Part shown: in pieces, positions 19,032 to 28,698 of the stretch
How the letters are laid out: every line of letters begins with the position of its first letter
Position numbering within the stretch: position 1 is the first letter of the stretch
DNA from: Leclercia sp. LSNIH1
Lineage (GTDB): Bacteria > Pseudomonadota > Gammaproteobacteria > Enterobacterales > Enterobacteriaceae
Assembly (NCBI RefSeq): GCF_002902985.1
Contig: NZ_CP026167.1
Coordinates: forward strand, 4,464,001 to 4,528,000
Direction: 5' to 3'
DNA length: 64,000 nt
The notes under the pieces: model-generated
The model's database searches: none
What the model was told of the DNA's origin: nothing
The model's input: the letters and a program-made list of their open reading frames with translations, nothing else
Translations under genes and position numbers: made by a program

Positions 19032-19801
19032 TGGATAACCGCCTGGCGACATTGTTATCGCGCGGGGAGACCCTGACCCGCGCGGAATATCGCGTGCTGG
19101 CCCATCTGACCGGGCATCCGCTGCTGGTGGGCCATATCACGGTGCGGGAGCTGGCGCAGGCGACCTTTGTCTCGACCGCCACCATTATGCGTCTCTGCCG
19201 CAAGCTGGGGTTTAGCGGCTTTAGCGAGTTCATCTGGCACTGCAAGCAGCTGTTGAGCGACACGCCGCACATTGCCGCCGAAAGCCGTCAGCCTGCGGAG
19301 CTGCCCGCGCTGTTCAATCAGTTTATCGCCAACTATCAGCAGACCTTTCAGTGGGCGACGGCGCAAAAGCGCCACTATTTTGCCGAACTGCTGCGGGAAA
19401 AAGAGAGCTTCTTTCTCTACGGGGCGGGCTTTTCCTATCTTTTTGCCGAGTACCTGACCAAAAAATTGCAGGTGCTGGGCAAGACGGCCTTTATCTCCGG
19501 CCCGGGCGACAGCCGTAATATCTTTCTCAGCAACGCCTCGCGCTATCAGGTCTTCATCGCAGTCTCGCGCAGCGGGGAAACGGAACAGGTTCTGGATAAG
19601 GCGCGCATTGCGCAAAACGTGGGGATGACGGTGGTGGCTTTTACCCGCGCGTCGGCGAATAGCCTGGCGGGGATGGCGGATCTGCATTTTGCTTTGTACG
19701 ACGAAGCGGTGCATTTCGCCGCCGAAGCCGCAGGGGTGACCTCGTTTGAGTCGAACCTGGTGCTGCTGATGGATTTACTGCTGCTGGAAGCAACGGGGTG
19801 A
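19031..19801 (+). CDS. RpiR-family transcriptional regulator (HTH and SIS domains)
   Basis: This 256-residue protein has an N-terminal RpiR helix-turn-helix of about 75 residues (TVRELAQATFVSTATIMRLCRKLGFSGFSEF). A SIS sugar-phosphate-binding domain follows (FFLYGAGFSYLFAEYLTKKLQ, AVSRSGETEQVLDKA). RpiR regulators usually sense a phosphosugar. Its ATG overlaps the sseA stop by one base, so its translation is probably coupled to sseA. I infer that it controls the PTS/GH4 genes upstream, as GlvR-type RpiR proteins do, with a phosphorylated alpha-glucoside as signal. It ends 17 bases from the sseB stop, in a convergent arrangement. Confidence 0.88.
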   Translation: MDNRLATLLSRGETLTRAEYRVLAHLTGHPLLVGHITVRELAQATFVSTATIMRLCRKLGFSGFSEFIWHCKQLLSDTPHIAAESRQPAELPALFNQFIANYQQTFQWATAQKRHYFAELLREKESFFLYGAGFSYLFAEYLTKKLQVLGKTAFISGPGDSRNIFLSNASRYQVFIAVSRSGETEQVLDKARIAQNVGMTVVAFTRASANSLAGMADLHFALYDEAVHFAAEAAGVTSFESNLVLLMDLLLLEATG

Positions 19802-19813
19802 GTGCCACCCCGT
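19793..19813. terminator. Hairpin between convergent rpiR-type gene and sseB
   Basis: ACGGGGTG (19793-19800) and CACCCCGT (19806-19813) pair over 8 bp around a 5-base loop, spanning the regulator's stop codon. No clear T-tract follows on either strand, so termination is only suggested. Confidence 0.35.
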
Positions 19814-19818
19814 AAGAT

Positions 19819-20595
19819 TCAGATAATGCGGTTGTTTTTGAAATCGCGCAGGAAGCCACCCCAGCGGCGCTCATAGAACGGCGTGATGTGCTCGGTGATA
19901 AAGTGGCTGATGCCCTTCTCCCCCGCCACTACCCGGCAGATATCGATCGGCTCGTCGCCCGGCAGGGTGTCGGTCGCCACGCTGCCCGCGGCCTGAATGA
20001 TGTCGTCGATCTCGCCATCCGCCTCGATACCAATCAGCAGTACCGGCTGTTCGTCAGCCTGCTCTTTGATGGAGCAGAGAAACGCGCGCTTAACCGGCTT
20101 GAGGGTCTGGAAAAGGGTGGTCAGGGAGTCGATCATCTGCGCCGGTGGCTCGGCCACTTCCGACAGCAGCAGCGACTCGCCGCCCTCCAGCACCTCCTGG
20201 GTGCTAAGCGGGTTGCCCTCTTCGCCAATCAGATGGCTGATTTCACGCGGGGTGAACTCTTTCCCGGTCGGCAGTTTGGCATTCAGAAACAGGGTTTCGC
20301 CCAGCGTCATCTCAAACAGGGTGCGCACCGGCATCACCACGAACGCCTGCTCATCTTCAACGGCTTGCTGTAAGGCCTCAAGGGAGGAGAAGAACGGGAT
20401 CACCGAGGTGCCGTCGTCTTTTTCCCAGTGCAGCAGATCCAGGGCGCTGTCCTCAACAACCTGCTCGCCTTCCGCCGCCGTACCGGGCACCCAGACGGTG
20501 GACTCCAGCAGCGCGCGGAAGAATGCCGGACGATGGGCGGGCTCGGTGGCCGCTTTCTCCAGCAGGGTTTCTAATTCGTTTTTGGTTTCTGACAT
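19819..20595 (-). CDS. sseB: SseB family protein (enhanced serine sensitivity)
   Basis: The product is a 258-residue soluble protein matching E. coli SseB in length and sequence. It contains the SseB N-terminal domain (LLEKAATEPAHRPAFFRALLESTVWVPG) and the SseB C-terminal domain (FLCSIKEQADEQPVLLIGIEADGEIDDIIQ). The E. coli gene was named for serine sensitivity when overexpressed, and its biochemical role is not settled. It follows pepB on the minus strand across a REP-containing gap, at the tail of the isc-pepB region. Confidence 0.93.
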   Translation of the reverse strand: MSETKNELETLLEKAATEPAHRPAFFRALLESTVWVPGTAAEGEQVVEDSALDLLHWEKDDGTSVIPFFSSLEALQQAVEDEQAFVVMPVRTLFEMTLGETLFLNAKLPTGKEFTPREISHLIGEEGNPLSTQEVLEGGESLLLSEVAEPPAQMIDSLTTLFQTLKPVKRAFLCSIKEQADEQPVLLIGIEADGEIDDIIQAAGSVATDTLPGDEPIDICRVVAGEKGISHFITEHITPFYERRWGGFLRDFKNNRII

Positions 20596-20616
20596 AGTTT
20601 CACTACTTCAAAAAAC

Positions 20617-20685
20617 GCCGGGTGGCGCTTTGCTTACCCGGCCTACAACACCCGTAGGCCCGTGCAAGCGCAGCGCCGCCGGGCA
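20617..20685. repeat. REP/BIME pair between sseB and pepB
   Basis: Two REP-like palindromes face each other. One starts GCCGGGTGGCGC and ends ACCCGGCCTAC (20617-20646); the other starts GTAGGCCCGTGC and ends GCCGCCGGGC (20654-20685). They match the extragenic REP pattern of enterics. Confidence 0.75.
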
Positions 20686-20691
20686 AGCTAA

Positions 20692-21978
20692 TTACTCTGC
20701 CGTCAGCAGGTTCGCAATGGTACGCACGCCCAGACCGGTCGCACCCGCGGACCACTGTTCAACCGCCGCTTTACGGTAGGTCGCGGAGCAGTCGATGTGC
20801 AGCCAGCCTTCGCGATAGTTCTCGACAAAGTGCGACAGGAAACCGGCGGCGGTGCTTGCCCCTGCCGGATAGGCCGCGCTGGCGGTATTGTTCAGTTCGG
20901 CAAAGTTCGACGGCAGCTGGCTGCGGTGGAACTCGGCCAGCGGCAGACGCCAGAACGGCTCGTTCTCGGCGGCGGCGCTCGCCAGCAGGCGGTTTGCCAG
21001 CTTATCGTCGAAGCTGAACAGCGCGTGGTAGTCGTTGCCCAGCGCGGTTTTCGCCGCCCCGGTCAGGGTCGCCATGTCGATAATCAGCTCTGGTTTTTGC
21101 GCCGAGGCATCGATCAGCCCATCCGCCAGCACCAGACGGCCTTCGGCGTCGGTATTCATCACTTCAACGTTTTTGCCGTTGCGGTAGCGAATGATGTCGC
21201 CCAGCTTAAAGGCGTTACCGCTGACCATGTTGTCGGCGCAGCAGAGCCAGAGCTTCACGCGTTTGTTCAGGCCGCGGGTGATGGCAAAGGCCAGCGCACC
21301 GGTGATGGTCGCCGCGCCGCCCATGTCGGACTTCATGGAGTCCATGAACGCGCTCTGCTTCAGGCTATAGCCGCCGGTGTCAAAGGTAATGCCCTTCCCG
21401 ACCAGGCAGGCGAATACCGGGGCCGCTTTATCGCCGGTTGGGTTGTAGTCCAGCGCCAGCAGCACCGGCGGGCGCTCAGAGCCGCGACCCACGGTGTGGA
21501 TGCCCATATAGTTCTGCTCGCGCAGATCTTCGCCTTTGGTGATGCGGTAAGAGACGTTGTCGCCCGCCACCTTGCTCAGCAGATCGACAGCACGCTGCGC
21601 CAGCTGCTCCGGACCCAGCTCTTCCGCCGGGGCGTTGATGGTGTCGCGCACCCAGTCGATAATGGTCAGACGGCTTTCCAGCTCGCGCTTGCCGGCTTCG
21701 TCCAGATTAGCCCACTCAATTTTACGGCTGCCTTTTGGCCCTTTATAACCGGCCCAGAAGGCCCAGCTGCGATCGGTGTCCCAGCCTTCGCCGTCGAGTA
21801 ACACATGTTTAATGCCCAGGCCGTCAATTTTACGCGCCGCGCGCTGGATCAGGCCTAAATCGTCGCTGCCGTTCAGGTGCAGGGTAATACCGTCGTTGTT
21901 GATGCTGTAAGTGGCTTTTTCACCCCAGCGCGCATCGGCAGGCTGAGTAGAGAGCGTAATCTTCATCGCTTCGGTCAT
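20692..21978 (-). CDS. pepB: Peptidase B (M17 leucyl aminopeptidase family)
   Basis: PepB is a cytoplasmic aminopeptidase with two metal ions. The 428-residue product shows the M17 signature [14 protein letters not shown]. It also has the metal/lysine region [31 protein letters not shown] start at [12 protein letters not shown] (21978), preceded by AAGGA at good spacing; an extra 8-residue extension has no support in homologues. It is the gene after iscX and is commonly read through from the isc operon in enterics. Confidence 0.96.
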   Translation of the reverse strand: MTEAMKITLSTQPADARWGEKATYSINNDGITLHLNGSDDLGLIQRAARKIDGLGIKHVLLDGEGWDTDRSWAFWAGYKGPKGSRKIEWANLDEAGKRELESRLTIIDWVRDTINAPAEELGPEQLAQRAVDLLSKVAGDNVSYRITKGEDLREQNYMGIHTVGRGSERPPVLLALDYNPTGDKAAPVFACLVGKGITFDTGGYSLKQSAFMDSMKSDMGGAATITGALAFAITRGLNKRVKLWLCCADNMVSGNAFKLGDIIRYRNGKNVEVMNTDAEGRLVLADGLIDASAQKPELIIDMATLTGAAKTALGNDYHALFSFDDKLANRLLASAAAENEPFWRLPLAEFHRSQLPSNFAELNNTASAAYPAGASTAAGFLSHFVENYREGWLHIDCSATYRKAAVEQWSAGATGLGVRTIANLLTAE

Positions 21979-22037
21979 TTTATTTTTCCTTATTAGCAAC
22001 AAGCAAACGGGCCGCCTGAAGGCAGCCCGTTACGTTT

Positions 22038-22238
22038 TTATTCTGCTTCGTCCAGCCAGACTAACAGAATCGCCTCCAGAATTTTTTCATTGGATGCGTT
22101 GGGATCGTCGTCAAACTCTTCCAGATCGCAAATCCACTGATGCATATCGGTGAAGCGTACGGTCTTCGGATCGAGATCCGGGTTGGCGTCGTACAGCGCC
22201 TCGCCGATTTCACGGCTGTCTGTCCACTTCAGTCCCAT
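22038..22238 (-). CDS. iscX: Fe-S cluster assembly protein IscX
   Basis: IscX (YfhJ) is a small acidic protein that binds IscS and iron and tunes cluster assembly. The 66-residue product begins [17 protein letters not shown] and is rich in Asp/Glu ([18 protein letters not shown]). I chose the ATG at 22238, one base past the fdx stop, which gives the family length. A longer frame would lie inside fdx. It is the last isc gene before pepB. Confidence 0.96.
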   Translation of the reverse strand: MGLKWTDSREIGEALYDANPDLDPKTVRFTDMHQWICDLEEFDDDPNASNEKILEAILLVWLDEAE

Positions 22239-22239
22239 A

Positions 22240-22575
22240 TTAATGCTCGCGTGCGTGGTTAAGCGTATAACGCGGAAGTTCGACCACCAGATCTTCATCG
22301 GTGACGCGCGCCTGACAGCTCAGACGGCTTTCCGGCTCCAGACCCCATGCTTTATCCAGCATGTCGTCTTCATCTTCTGTGCTCTCCGCCAGGGAGTCAA
22401 ACCCCTCGCGGACGATGCAGTGGCAGGTTGTGCAGGCACAGGATTTTTCACAGGCGTGTTCCACTTCAATACCGTTACGCAGGGCAACGTTAAGGATGGT
22501 TTCGCCGGTCTCAGCTTCCAGAACTGCGCCATCCGGACAGAGGTCCGCATGTGGCAGAAAAACAATCTTTGGCAT
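22240..22575 (-). CDS. fdx: [2Fe-2S] ferredoxin of the Isc system
   Basis: Fdx supplies electrons to IscS/IscU during cluster assembly. The 111-residue adrenodoxin-type ferredoxin has the ligand set in [14 protein letters not shown] plus a distal cysteine in LSCQARV. Length matches the E. coli protein. Its start is 1 base past the hscA stop and its stop 1 base before iscX, so the three are tightly coupled. Confidence 0.97.
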   Translation of the reverse strand: MPKIVFLPHADLCPDGAVLEAETGETILNVALRNGIEVEHACEKSCACTTCHCIVREGFDSLAESTEDEDDMLDKAWGLEPESRLSCQARVTDEDLVVELPRYTLNHAREH

Positions 22576-22576
22576 A

Positions 22577-24427
22577 TTAAACCTCGTCCACGGAGTGGCC
22601 TTTCAGCGCAGTACGGACAGACTGGTCCATACGACGAGCGGCAAACTCCTGGGTTTGTTTATCAACGTTTTTAATCGCTTGTTCTATGGCGTCAGCATCA
22701 TTGCCTTCGGCCACCGCAATCAACTGTGCGACGGCATCGTCAATGGCCTGACGTTCAGCGGCGCTTAGCAGCGCGGCATCAGCAGTGAGTGCGCTGTTCA
22801 GGCTTTCCAGCACGCGTGCGGCTTCGACTTTCTGTTCGGCCAGCATACGCGCCTTCACATCCTGCTCAGCAAAACTCATTGAGTCCTGAATCATGGCGGC
22901 GATCTCATTATCGGTCAGACCGTAGGACGGTTTCACCTGAATGGAGGATTCGACACCGGTCGATTTTTCCATCGCCGTGACGCTCAGCAGGCCGTCCGCA
23001 TCCACCTGGAAGGTGACGCGGATGTGCGCCCCGCCTGCAGGCAGCGCCGGAATGCCGCGCAGGGCGAAACGCGCCAGCGAACGGCAGTCCTGAACCAGCT
23101 CGCGCTCACCCTGCAGGACGTGGATGGACATTGCAGTCTGGCCATCCTTGAAGGTGGTGAACTCCTGCGCGCGGGCCACCGGAATGGTGGTGTTACGCGG
23201 GATCACTTTCTCCACCAGGCCGCCCATGGTTTCTAACCCGAGGGAGAGCGGGATAACATCCAGCAGCAGCATTTCGCTGTCCGGCTTGTTGCCGACCAGA
23301 ATATCGGCCTGGATAGCGGCGCCGATAGCGACCACTTTATCCGGATCGATAGAGGTTAATGGCGTGCGGCCAAAGAACTCGCCCACGCGCTCACGCACCA
23401 GCGGCACACGGGTTGAACCGCCGACCATCACCACCTCCAGCACCTCTTCGGCTTCCACGCCCGCATCTTTCAGCGCGCGACGGCAGGCCAGCAGGGTGCG
23501 TTTCACCAGCGGGGCAATCAGTTCATTGAACTGCTCGCGGCTGATGCCGCCTTTCCAGCCCGCCACCTCAACGGTCACGGAGGAGGCATCGCTGAGAGCG
23601 ATTTTGGCGGCAATGGCCGCATCCAGCAGCTCGCGCTGGACGCGCAGGTCGCTGCGATCGGCAATCCCCGCCTGCTCGCGGATGTGATCCGCCAGCAGAT
23701 GGTCGAAGTCGTCACCGCCGAGGGCAGAGTCGCCGCCGGTCGCCAGCACTTCAAACACCCCGCGGCTCAGGCGCAGGATGGAGATATCAAAAGTCCCGCC
23801 GCCGAGATCGAATACCGCGATCACCCCTTCCTGGCCGGAGTCGAGACCATAGGCAATGGCGGCCGCGGTCGGCTCGTTGAGCAGACGCAGCACATGCAGG
23901 CCCGCCAGACGCGCGGCATCTTTGGTGCCCTGACGCTGGGCGTCATCGAAATAGGCCGGCACGGTGATCACCACGCCATCCAGCTCGCCTGAAAGGGTCG
24001 CGGTGGCGCGGGCGGCCAGCGCCTTGAGAATATCGGCAGAGACACGGATCGGGTTCAGTAACCCTGCGGCAGTGGCGATCATCGGCAGGCCATTTTCACT
24101 TGCCTGCAGCTGATACGGCAGATGGGGATAACGGTTCTGGATATCCGCCAGCGAGCGGCCCATCATGCGTTTTACCGAGCTGATGGTGTTGGCAGGATCC
24201 TGCGCGGCATTGGCGCGGGCATCGAAGCCCACGCTGTGGCCCTGAGGCTGATAGTGGACCACAGAAGGCAACAGATGTTGACCCTGCGCATCCGCCAGCG
24301 TCTCAGCCTGGCCGCTGCGCACGGTCGCCACCAGCGAGTTTGTGGTGCCTAAGTCGATGCCCACCGCCAGACGACGCTGGTGCGGTGCGGCACTTAAACC
24401 TGGCTCACTAATTTGTAATAAGGCCAT
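22577..24427 (-). CDS. hscA: Hsp70-type chaperone HscA
   Basis: HscA is the specialised Hsp70 that, with HscB, drives cluster transfer from IscU by binding its LPPVK motif. The 616-residue product has the actin-like ATPase domain ([41 protein letters not shown]) and a substrate-binding domain from about residue 390 ([14 protein letters not shown]). It ends without the DnaK EEVD tail, as the family does. It starts 14 bases after hscB. Confidence 0.98.
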   Translation of the reverse strand: MALLQISEPGLSAAPHQRRLAVGIDLGTTNSLVATVRSGQAETLADAQGQHLLPSVVHYQPQGHSVGFDARANAAQDPANTISSVKRMMGRSLADIQNRYPHLPYQLQASENGLPMIATAAGLLNPIRVSADILKALAARATATLSGELDGVVITVPAYFDDAQRQGTKDAARLAGLHVLRLLNEPTAAAIAYGLDSGQEGVIAVFDLGGGTFDISILRLSRGVFEVLATGGDSALGGDDFDHLLADHIREQAGIADRSDLRVQRELLDAAIAAKIALSDASSVTVEVAGWKGGISREQFNELIAPLVKRTLLACRRALKDAGVEAEEVLEVVMVGGSTRVPLVRERVGEFFGRTPLTSIDPDKVVAIGAAIQADILVGNKPDSEMLLLDVIPLSLGLETMGGLVEKVIPRNTTIPVARAQEFTTFKDGQTAMSIHVLQGERELVQDCRSLARFALRGIPALPAGGAHIRVTFQVDADGLLSVTAMEKSTGVESSIQVKPSYGLTDNEIAAMIQDSMSFAEQDVKARMLAEQKVEAARVLESLNSALTADAALLSAAERQAIDDAVAQLIAVAEGNDADAIEQAIKNVDKQTQEFAARRMDQSVRTALKGHSVDEV

Positions 24428-24441
24428 AATCGCTTCCGAAA

Positions 24442-24957
24442 TTAAAAATCGAGCAGCTTTTCTTCGAGTTGTTCAGCACTGCTTCGCAGTTTATCGAGAA
24501 AACGCAGCTTGCGAACGCTGTCCGCTGCCACGTCCCACGTCTCGTTATTCAATTGGTCAACCATCTGCTGATGGCGGGTATCGAACATCCCTTTTACGCG
24601 CTTGATAAAGCGCTCCAGACGGGCTTCGTCTTTGGCCTGTTCAATCTCATCCAGCTCTTCACGCAGCTCCAGCTGTTCCATCAGGAACGCGGTGTCGCGG
24701 ACGGTGTGTTGCTCACTGGAGAGATCAAACCCGTGACGCGAAAGCAGATATTCTGCCCGGCTCAGCGGATTGCGCAGGGTTTGCCACGCCTGATTGATGG
24801 TCGCAGAGTGCTGCACCGCCGCCAGTTGTTCCGCCTGCGTACCGCTGGCGAATTTATCCGGGTGATACTGACGTTGCAGATCCTGGAAACGGGCCGCCAG
24901 CGCCTGAGTATCAATTTCATACCCGGCTGGTAACCCAAAGAGGGTGAAGTAATCCAT
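24442..24957 (-). CDS. hscB: J-domain co-chaperone HscB
   Basis: HscB targets IscU to HscA and stimulates its ATPase. The 171-residue product has an N-terminal J domain with the HPDK tripeptide-plus-Lys motif ([13 protein letters not shown]). A C-terminal three-helix IscU-binding domain follows ([32 protein letters not shown]). Length matches E. coli. A GC-rich hairpin separates it from iscA. Confidence 0.97.
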   Translation of the reverse strand: MDYFTLFGLPAGYEIDTQALAARFQDLQRQYHPDKFASGTQAEQLAAVQHSATINQAWQTLRNPLSRAEYLLSRHGFDLSSEQHTVRDTAFLMEQLELREELDEIEQAKDEARLERFIKRVKGMFDTRHQQMVDQLNNETWDVAADSVRKLRFLDKLRSSAEQLEEKLLDF

Positions 24958-24986
24958 AACAATCTCAGGGTTAGCTGATTAAAGCA

Positions 24987-25018
24987 AACCCCACACACAG
25001 CCTGGCTGCGGTGGGGTT
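24987..25018 (-). terminator. Intercistronic hairpin between iscA and hscB
   Basis: AACCCCAC (24987-24994) and GTGGGGTT (25011-25018) pair around a 16-base loop. On the minus strand the 3' arm runs into GGGGTTTGCTTTAATC, a weak T-rich tail. It may attenuate or set an mRNA processing end inside the isc operon. Confidence 0.4.
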
Positions 25019-25034
25019 AACAGGTGATGCGCAA

Positions 25035-25358
25035 TTATACGTGGAAGCTTTCGCCGCAGCCGCACTCGTCTTTCACGTTCGGGTTGGTGAACTTAAACCC
25101 TTCGTTAAGACCTTCTTTAACAAAGTCCAGCTGAGTGCCGTTCAGGAACTGCAGGCTTTTACCATCGACCACCACCTTCACGCCTTTGTCTTCGAACACG
25201 GTGTCTTCCGCCGCAGGTTCGTCAACAAATTCCAGTACATACGCCATACCGGAACAACCGGAGGTGCGTACACCCAGTCGCAGGCCAAAGCCTTTGCCAC
25301 GGTTTGCCAGGAAGGCGCTTACTCGCGCGGCAGCGCTGTCGCTAAGGGTAATCGACAT
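25035..25358 (-). CDS. iscA: A-type Fe-S carrier IscA
   Basis: IscA binds iron or Fe-S clusters and delivers them to targets. The 107-residue product has the three conserved cysteines: one in [14 protein letters not shown] and two in the C-terminal [11 protein letters not shown]. Length matches E. coli. It lies between iscU (15 bases upstream) and hscB. Confidence 0.98.
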   Translation of the reverse strand: MSITLSDSAAARVSAFLANRGKGFGLRLGVRTSGCSGMAYVLEFVDEPAAEDTVFEDKGVKVVVDGKSLQFLNGTQLDFVKEGLNEGFKFTNPNVKDECGCGESFHV

Positions 25359-25373
25359 AACAACCTCAACTAA

Positions 25374-25760
25374 TTATTTTGCTTCACGTTTGCTTTTGTA
25401 ATCCGCAATTGCGGCTTTGATCGCATCTTCCGCCAGGATAGAGCAGTGAATTTTCACCGGCGGCAGTTCGAGTTCGTCAGCAATATCGGTATTTTTAATC
25501 GCCTGCGCTTCGTCCAGAGACTTGCCTTTCACCCACTCGGTAACTAGGGAGCTCGACGCGATTGCGGAACCGCAACCGTAGGTCTTGAAGCGCGCATCTT
25601 CAATGATACCTTCATTGTTGACTTTAATCTGCAACTTCATCACGTCGCCACACGCTGGTGCACCCACCATGCCGCTGCCTACGCTGTCGTCGCTGTTGTC
25701 GAAGGAGCCCACGTTACGTGGATTCTCGTAATGATCGATAACTTTTTCGCTGTATGCCAT
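25374..25760 (-). CDS. iscU: Fe-S scaffold protein IscU
   Basis: IscU is the scaffold on which [2Fe-2S] and [4Fe-4S] clusters form. The 128-residue product has the three ligand cysteines (GAPACGDVMKL, KTYGCGSAIASS, KIHCSILAEDA). It also has the HscA recognition motif LPPVK, read as ELELPPVKIHC. It follows iscS by 23 bases. Confidence 0.99.
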   Translation of the reverse strand: MAYSEKVIDHYENPRNVGSFDNSDDSVGSGMVGAPACGDVMKLQIKVNNEGIIEDARFKTYGCGSAIASSSLVTEWVKGKSLDEAQAIKNTDIADELELPPVKIHCSILAEDAIKAAIADYKSKREAK

Positions 25761-25783
25761 GCTGAATTCTCCTTACAAACCGA

Positions 25784-26998
25784 TTAGTGATGTGACCATT
25801 CAATGCTGTTCAGATCCACGCCTTCTTTGTACATTTCCCACAGTGGAGAAAGATCACGCAGACGGCCAATGGAGTTGCGAACCAGTTGGATGGTGTAGTC
25901 AATCTCTTCATCGGTAGTAAAACGACCTAAAGAGAAGCGGATAGAGCTGTGTGCCAGTTCGTCGGTCATGCCCAGCGCACGCAGTACGTAGGACGGCTCC
26001 AGGCTTGCGGAAGTACACGCAGAACCGGAAGAGACGGCCAGGTCTTTCAGCGCCATGATCAGCGACTCGCCTTCAACATAGTTGAAGCTGACGTTGAGGA
26101 TATTTGGTGCGCCCTGCTCGAGATCGCCGTTCAGGTAGACCTCTTCCATATCCTTCACGCCTTCCCACAGACGGTTGCGCAGCGTACGCAGGCGCGCCAT
26201 CTCGGTTTCCATCTCTTCTTTGGCGATACGGTAAGCTTCACCCATGCCCACGATCTGGTGAACAGGCAGCGTACCGGAACGCATGCCGCGCTCGTGACCA
26301 CCGCCGTGCATCTGGGATTCGATGCGGATACGTGGCTTACGACGCACGTACAGCGCGCCGATACCTTTCGGGCCGTAGATTTTATGGCCGGAGAAGGACA
26401 TCAGGTCCACTTTCAGCTGGCTCAGATCGATAGGCAGTTTGCCCACGCTCTGGGTCGCATCCACGTGATAGATAATGCCGCGCGCACGGCACAGCTCGCC
26501 GATTGTCGCGATATCCTGCACCACGCCGATTTCGTTGTTAACGTGCATGATGGAGACCAGAATGGTGTCGTCACGCATTGCCGCTTCGAGCTCTTTCAGG
26601 TCGATGATACCGTTGCGCTGCGGGGCGAGGTAGGTTACTTCAAATCCTTCACGCTCCAGCTGACGGCAGGTATCCAGCACGGCTTTGTGTTCAGTTTTGC
26701 TGGTGATGATGTGCTTGCCTTTTTTCTGGTAGAAATTAGCGGCACCTTTAATCGCCAGGTTATCGGATTCGGTTGCGCCAGAGGTGAAAACAATTTCACG
26801 CGGGTCGGCACCAACCAGCTCGGCAATCTGGTTACGGGCGATATCTACCGCCTCTTCAGCATGCCAGCCAAAACGGTGTGAACGGGAAGCTGGGTTACCA
26901 AAGTTTCCGTCCAGGGTCAGACACTGCATCATTTTCTCGGCAACACGCGGGTCCACCGGCGTGGTTGCGGAGTAGTCGAGATAAATCGGTAATTTCAT
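25784..26998 (-). CDS. iscS: Cysteine desulfurase IscS
   Basis: IscS takes sulfur from cysteine via PLP and an enzyme persulfide. It supplies IscU, tRNA thiolation and other pathways. The 404-residue product has the PLP lysine in [12 protein letters not shown] (Lys206) and the active-site cysteine in [14 protein letters not shown] (Cys328). It ends with the conserved [19 protein letters not shown] start at [17 protein letters not shown] (26998), the family start; upstream in-frame codons lie in the iscR-iscS gap. Confidence 0.98.
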   Translation of the reverse strand: MKLPIYLDYSATTPVDPRVAEKMMQCLTLDGNFGNPASRSHRFGWHAEEAVDIARNQIAELVGADPREIVFTSGATESDNLAIKGAANFYQKKGKHIITSKTEHKAVLDTCRQLEREGFEVTYLAPQRNGIIDLKELEAAMRDDTILVSIMHVNNEIGVVQDIATIGELCRARGIIYHVDATQSVGKLPIDLSQLKVDLMSFSGHKIYGPKGIGALYVRRKPRIRIESQMHGGGHERGMRSGTLPVHQIVGMGEAYRIAKEEMETEMARLRTLRNRLWEGVKDMEEVYLNGDLEQGAPNILNVSFNYVEGESLIMALKDLAVSSGSACTSASLEPSYVLRALGMTDELAHSSIRFSLGRFTTDEEIDYTIQLVRNSIGRLRDLSPLWEMYKEGVDLNSIEWSHH

Positions 26999-27114
26999 TG
27001 CTCTATAAACTCCGTACATCGCTTCAATGCAAGGAATCAGGCAACCGGCTGGATGTACGACCGAGTACACGGGGCGTTACGCCCCGGCCTGATTCTGAAA
27101 TACTTATCTTTTTA

Positions 27115-27606
27115 TTACGCGCGTAATTTGACGTCGATAGCGTCCTGCGCGCGGGTATTACGATGGGAATCGTGGCTGTGCTGACGGCCTGATACATCCA
27201 GAACTTCCTGGTTATTTACCAGCTCACCGAGGGTGATATTGTTCAGGAAACCGGTCAGACGGTCGCTCAGATCGCGCCACAGCGCGTGCGTCAGGCATTT
27301 GTCGCCGCCCTGACAGCCGCCTTTACCCTGGCAACGGGTCGCGTCGACGGATTCGTCAACTGCGCTAATCACTTCACCAACCGCAATACTGCCCGCGTCT
27401 TTACCTAACAGATAACCACCGCCAGGACCGCGAACGCTGGAAACCAGGCCATTTTTACGCAGTCGGGAAAAAAGCTGTTCCAGATAAGAGAGGGAGATTC
27501 CCTGACGTTCAGAAATATCAGCCAATGGAACCGGGCCCGCTTCGGAGTTGAGCGCAACGTCCAGCATCGCGGTCACGGCATAACGCCCTTTAGATGTCAG
27601 TCTCAT
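27115..27606 (-). CDS. iscR: Fe-S cluster regulator IscR
   Basis: IscR is an Rrf2-family regulator. With its [2Fe-2S] cluster it represses isc; as apoprotein it activates suf and other genes. The 163-residue product has an N-terminal winged helix ([48 protein letters not shown]). The cluster ligands are Cys92, Cys98, Cys104 and His107 in [16 protein letters not shown]. It is one residue longer than E. coli IscR. Two type 1 operators lie just upstream, so negative autoregulation is expected. Confidence 0.98.
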   Translation of the reverse strand: MRLTSKGRYAVTAMLDVALNSEAGPVPLADISERQGISLSYLEQLFSRLRKNGLVSSVRGPGGGYLLGKDAGSIAVGEVISAVDESVDATRCQGKGGCQGGDKCLTHALWRDLSDRLTGFLNNITLGELVNNQEVLDVSGRQHSHDSHRNTRAQDAIDVKLRA

Positions 27607-27688
27607 GTCTTACTTAACCTCAAACTCGCCCCTGCCCGGGGTTTTTTATTGTAAAGTGGGGGTATTGCATAGCAGGGCCAAGTCTGAC

Positions 27689-27713
27689 ATTCCTGACTAA
27701 AATGGTCAACTAT
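27689..27713 (-). promoter_or_regulatory. IscR type 1 binding site, gene-proximal
   Basis: Read on the minus strand the 25-base site starts ATAGTTGAC and ends AGTCAGGAAT. It fits the type 1 consensus halves ATASYYGAC and AGTCRRSTAT at nearly every position. It lies about 85 bases upstream of the iscR start and abuts the second site. Confidence 0.8.
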
Positions 27714-27738
27714 TTACTTGACTGATTTAGTCAGGTAT
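27714..27738 (-). promoter_or_regulatory. IscR type 1 binding site, distal
   Basis: Read on the minus strand the site starts ATACCTGACT and ends CAGTCAAGTAA, again a close fit to the holo-IscR consensus. It directly adjoins the first site, giving a tandem operator as in E. coli. Confidence 0.8.
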
Positions 27739-27765
27739 TTAACCTTCTGTGCGCTCATCAGTTTT

Positions 27766-27836
27766 TGCCCGGCGGCGCTTCGCTTGCACGGGCGTACGGT
27801 TTTCGTAGGCCGGGTAAGCGCAGCGCCACCCGGCGC
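27766..27836. repeat. REP/BIME pair between iscR and trmJ
   Basis: One REP arm begins TGCCCGGCGGCGCTTCGCTTG (27766-27797). The inverse copy begins CGTAGGCCGGGTAAGCGCAG and ends CACCCGGCG (27804-27836). It lies at the 3' end of trmJ. Confidence 0.75.
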
Positions 27837-27845
27837 CACACCGCA

Positions 27846-28574
27846 CTACTCTTTATTCTTCTGCTCAATCGACGCCAGAATACCGCGCAGGATGTTCAGC
27901 TCCTGGCTCTCCGGACGGGCGCGAGTAAAGAGGCGGCGCAGACGATTCATCACCTGACCCGGATGACCGGCGCGGATAAAGCCGGTGGCGAGCAGGGTCT
28001 GCTCCAGATGGCCGTAGAACCGCTCCAGATCGTCCACCAGCGGATAAGGCGTCTCTTCCTGCGCGGCGGGAACATCTTTTTCCTGGGTTGCCAGCCAGGC
28101 CATACGCACCTCATAGGCAATGACCTGCACGGCCATGGCCAGGTTCAGCGAGCTGTACTCCGGGTTGGCGGCAATGGCGACGTGATAGTGACACTTCTGC
28201 AGCTCATCGTTGGTCAGCCCCACGCGCTCACGGCCAAACACCAGCGCCACCGGCGCATGCTGGCCTTCGCTGATGCTTTTCAGCCCGCATTCACGCGGGT
28301 CGAGCATCGGCCACGGCAGGGTGCGGGAACGCGCGCTGGTACCCACCACAAGGCTACAACCCGCTAAGGCTTCATCCAGGGTATCGACGATCTGGGCATT
28401 GCCAATCACGTCGCTGGCCCCTGCCGCGAGGGCAATGGCCTGGGAGTCGGGTTTGACCAGCGGGTTAACCAGCCAGAGATTGGTTAAGCCCATGGTTTTC
28501 ATAGCGCGGGCTACGGAGCCCATGTTGCCGGTATGCGATGTTTCGACCAGCACGATTCGGATATTTTGCAGCAT
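27846..28574 (-). CDS. trmJ: tRNA (Cm32/Um32) methyltransferase TrmJ
   Basis: TrmJ 2'-O-methylates position 32 in several tRNAs. The 242-residue SPOUT enzyme shows the N-terminal [25 protein letters not shown]. It also has the knotted SAM-site segments [17 protein letters not shown] and [16 protein letters not shown]. It is divergent from suhB and close to iscR, as in E. coli. Confidence 0.97.
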   Translation of the reverse strand: MLQNIRIVLVETSHTGNMGSVARAMKTMGLTNLWLVNPLVKPDSQAIALAAGASDVIGNAQIVDTLDEALAGCSLVVGTSARSRTLPWPMLDPRECGLKSISEGQHAPVALVFGRERVGLTNDELQKCHYHVAIAANPEYSSLNLAMAVQVIAYEVRMAWLATQEKDVPAAQEETPYPLVDDLERFYGHLEQTLLATGFIRAGHPGQVMNRLRRLFTRARPESQELNILRGILASIEQKNKE

Positions 28575-28620
28575 AATTTTTCTGAGTATGGAGAATATTC
28601 GATGATGTTATCATAAACGG

Positions 28621-28649
28621 AAGACATATTCCGATCCCGCTGCTATACT
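28621..28649 (+). promoter_or_regulatory. Candidate suhB promoter
   Basis: AAGACA (28621-28626) and TATACT (28644-28649) are separated by 17 bases, about 50 bases upstream of the suhB start. They match the -35 and -10 consensus at 4/6 and 5/6. Confidence 0.5.
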
Positions 28650-28698
28650 CTGCGCCGTTTTCGTTTCCCCGTTCTTTAACATCCAGTGAGAGTAACCG

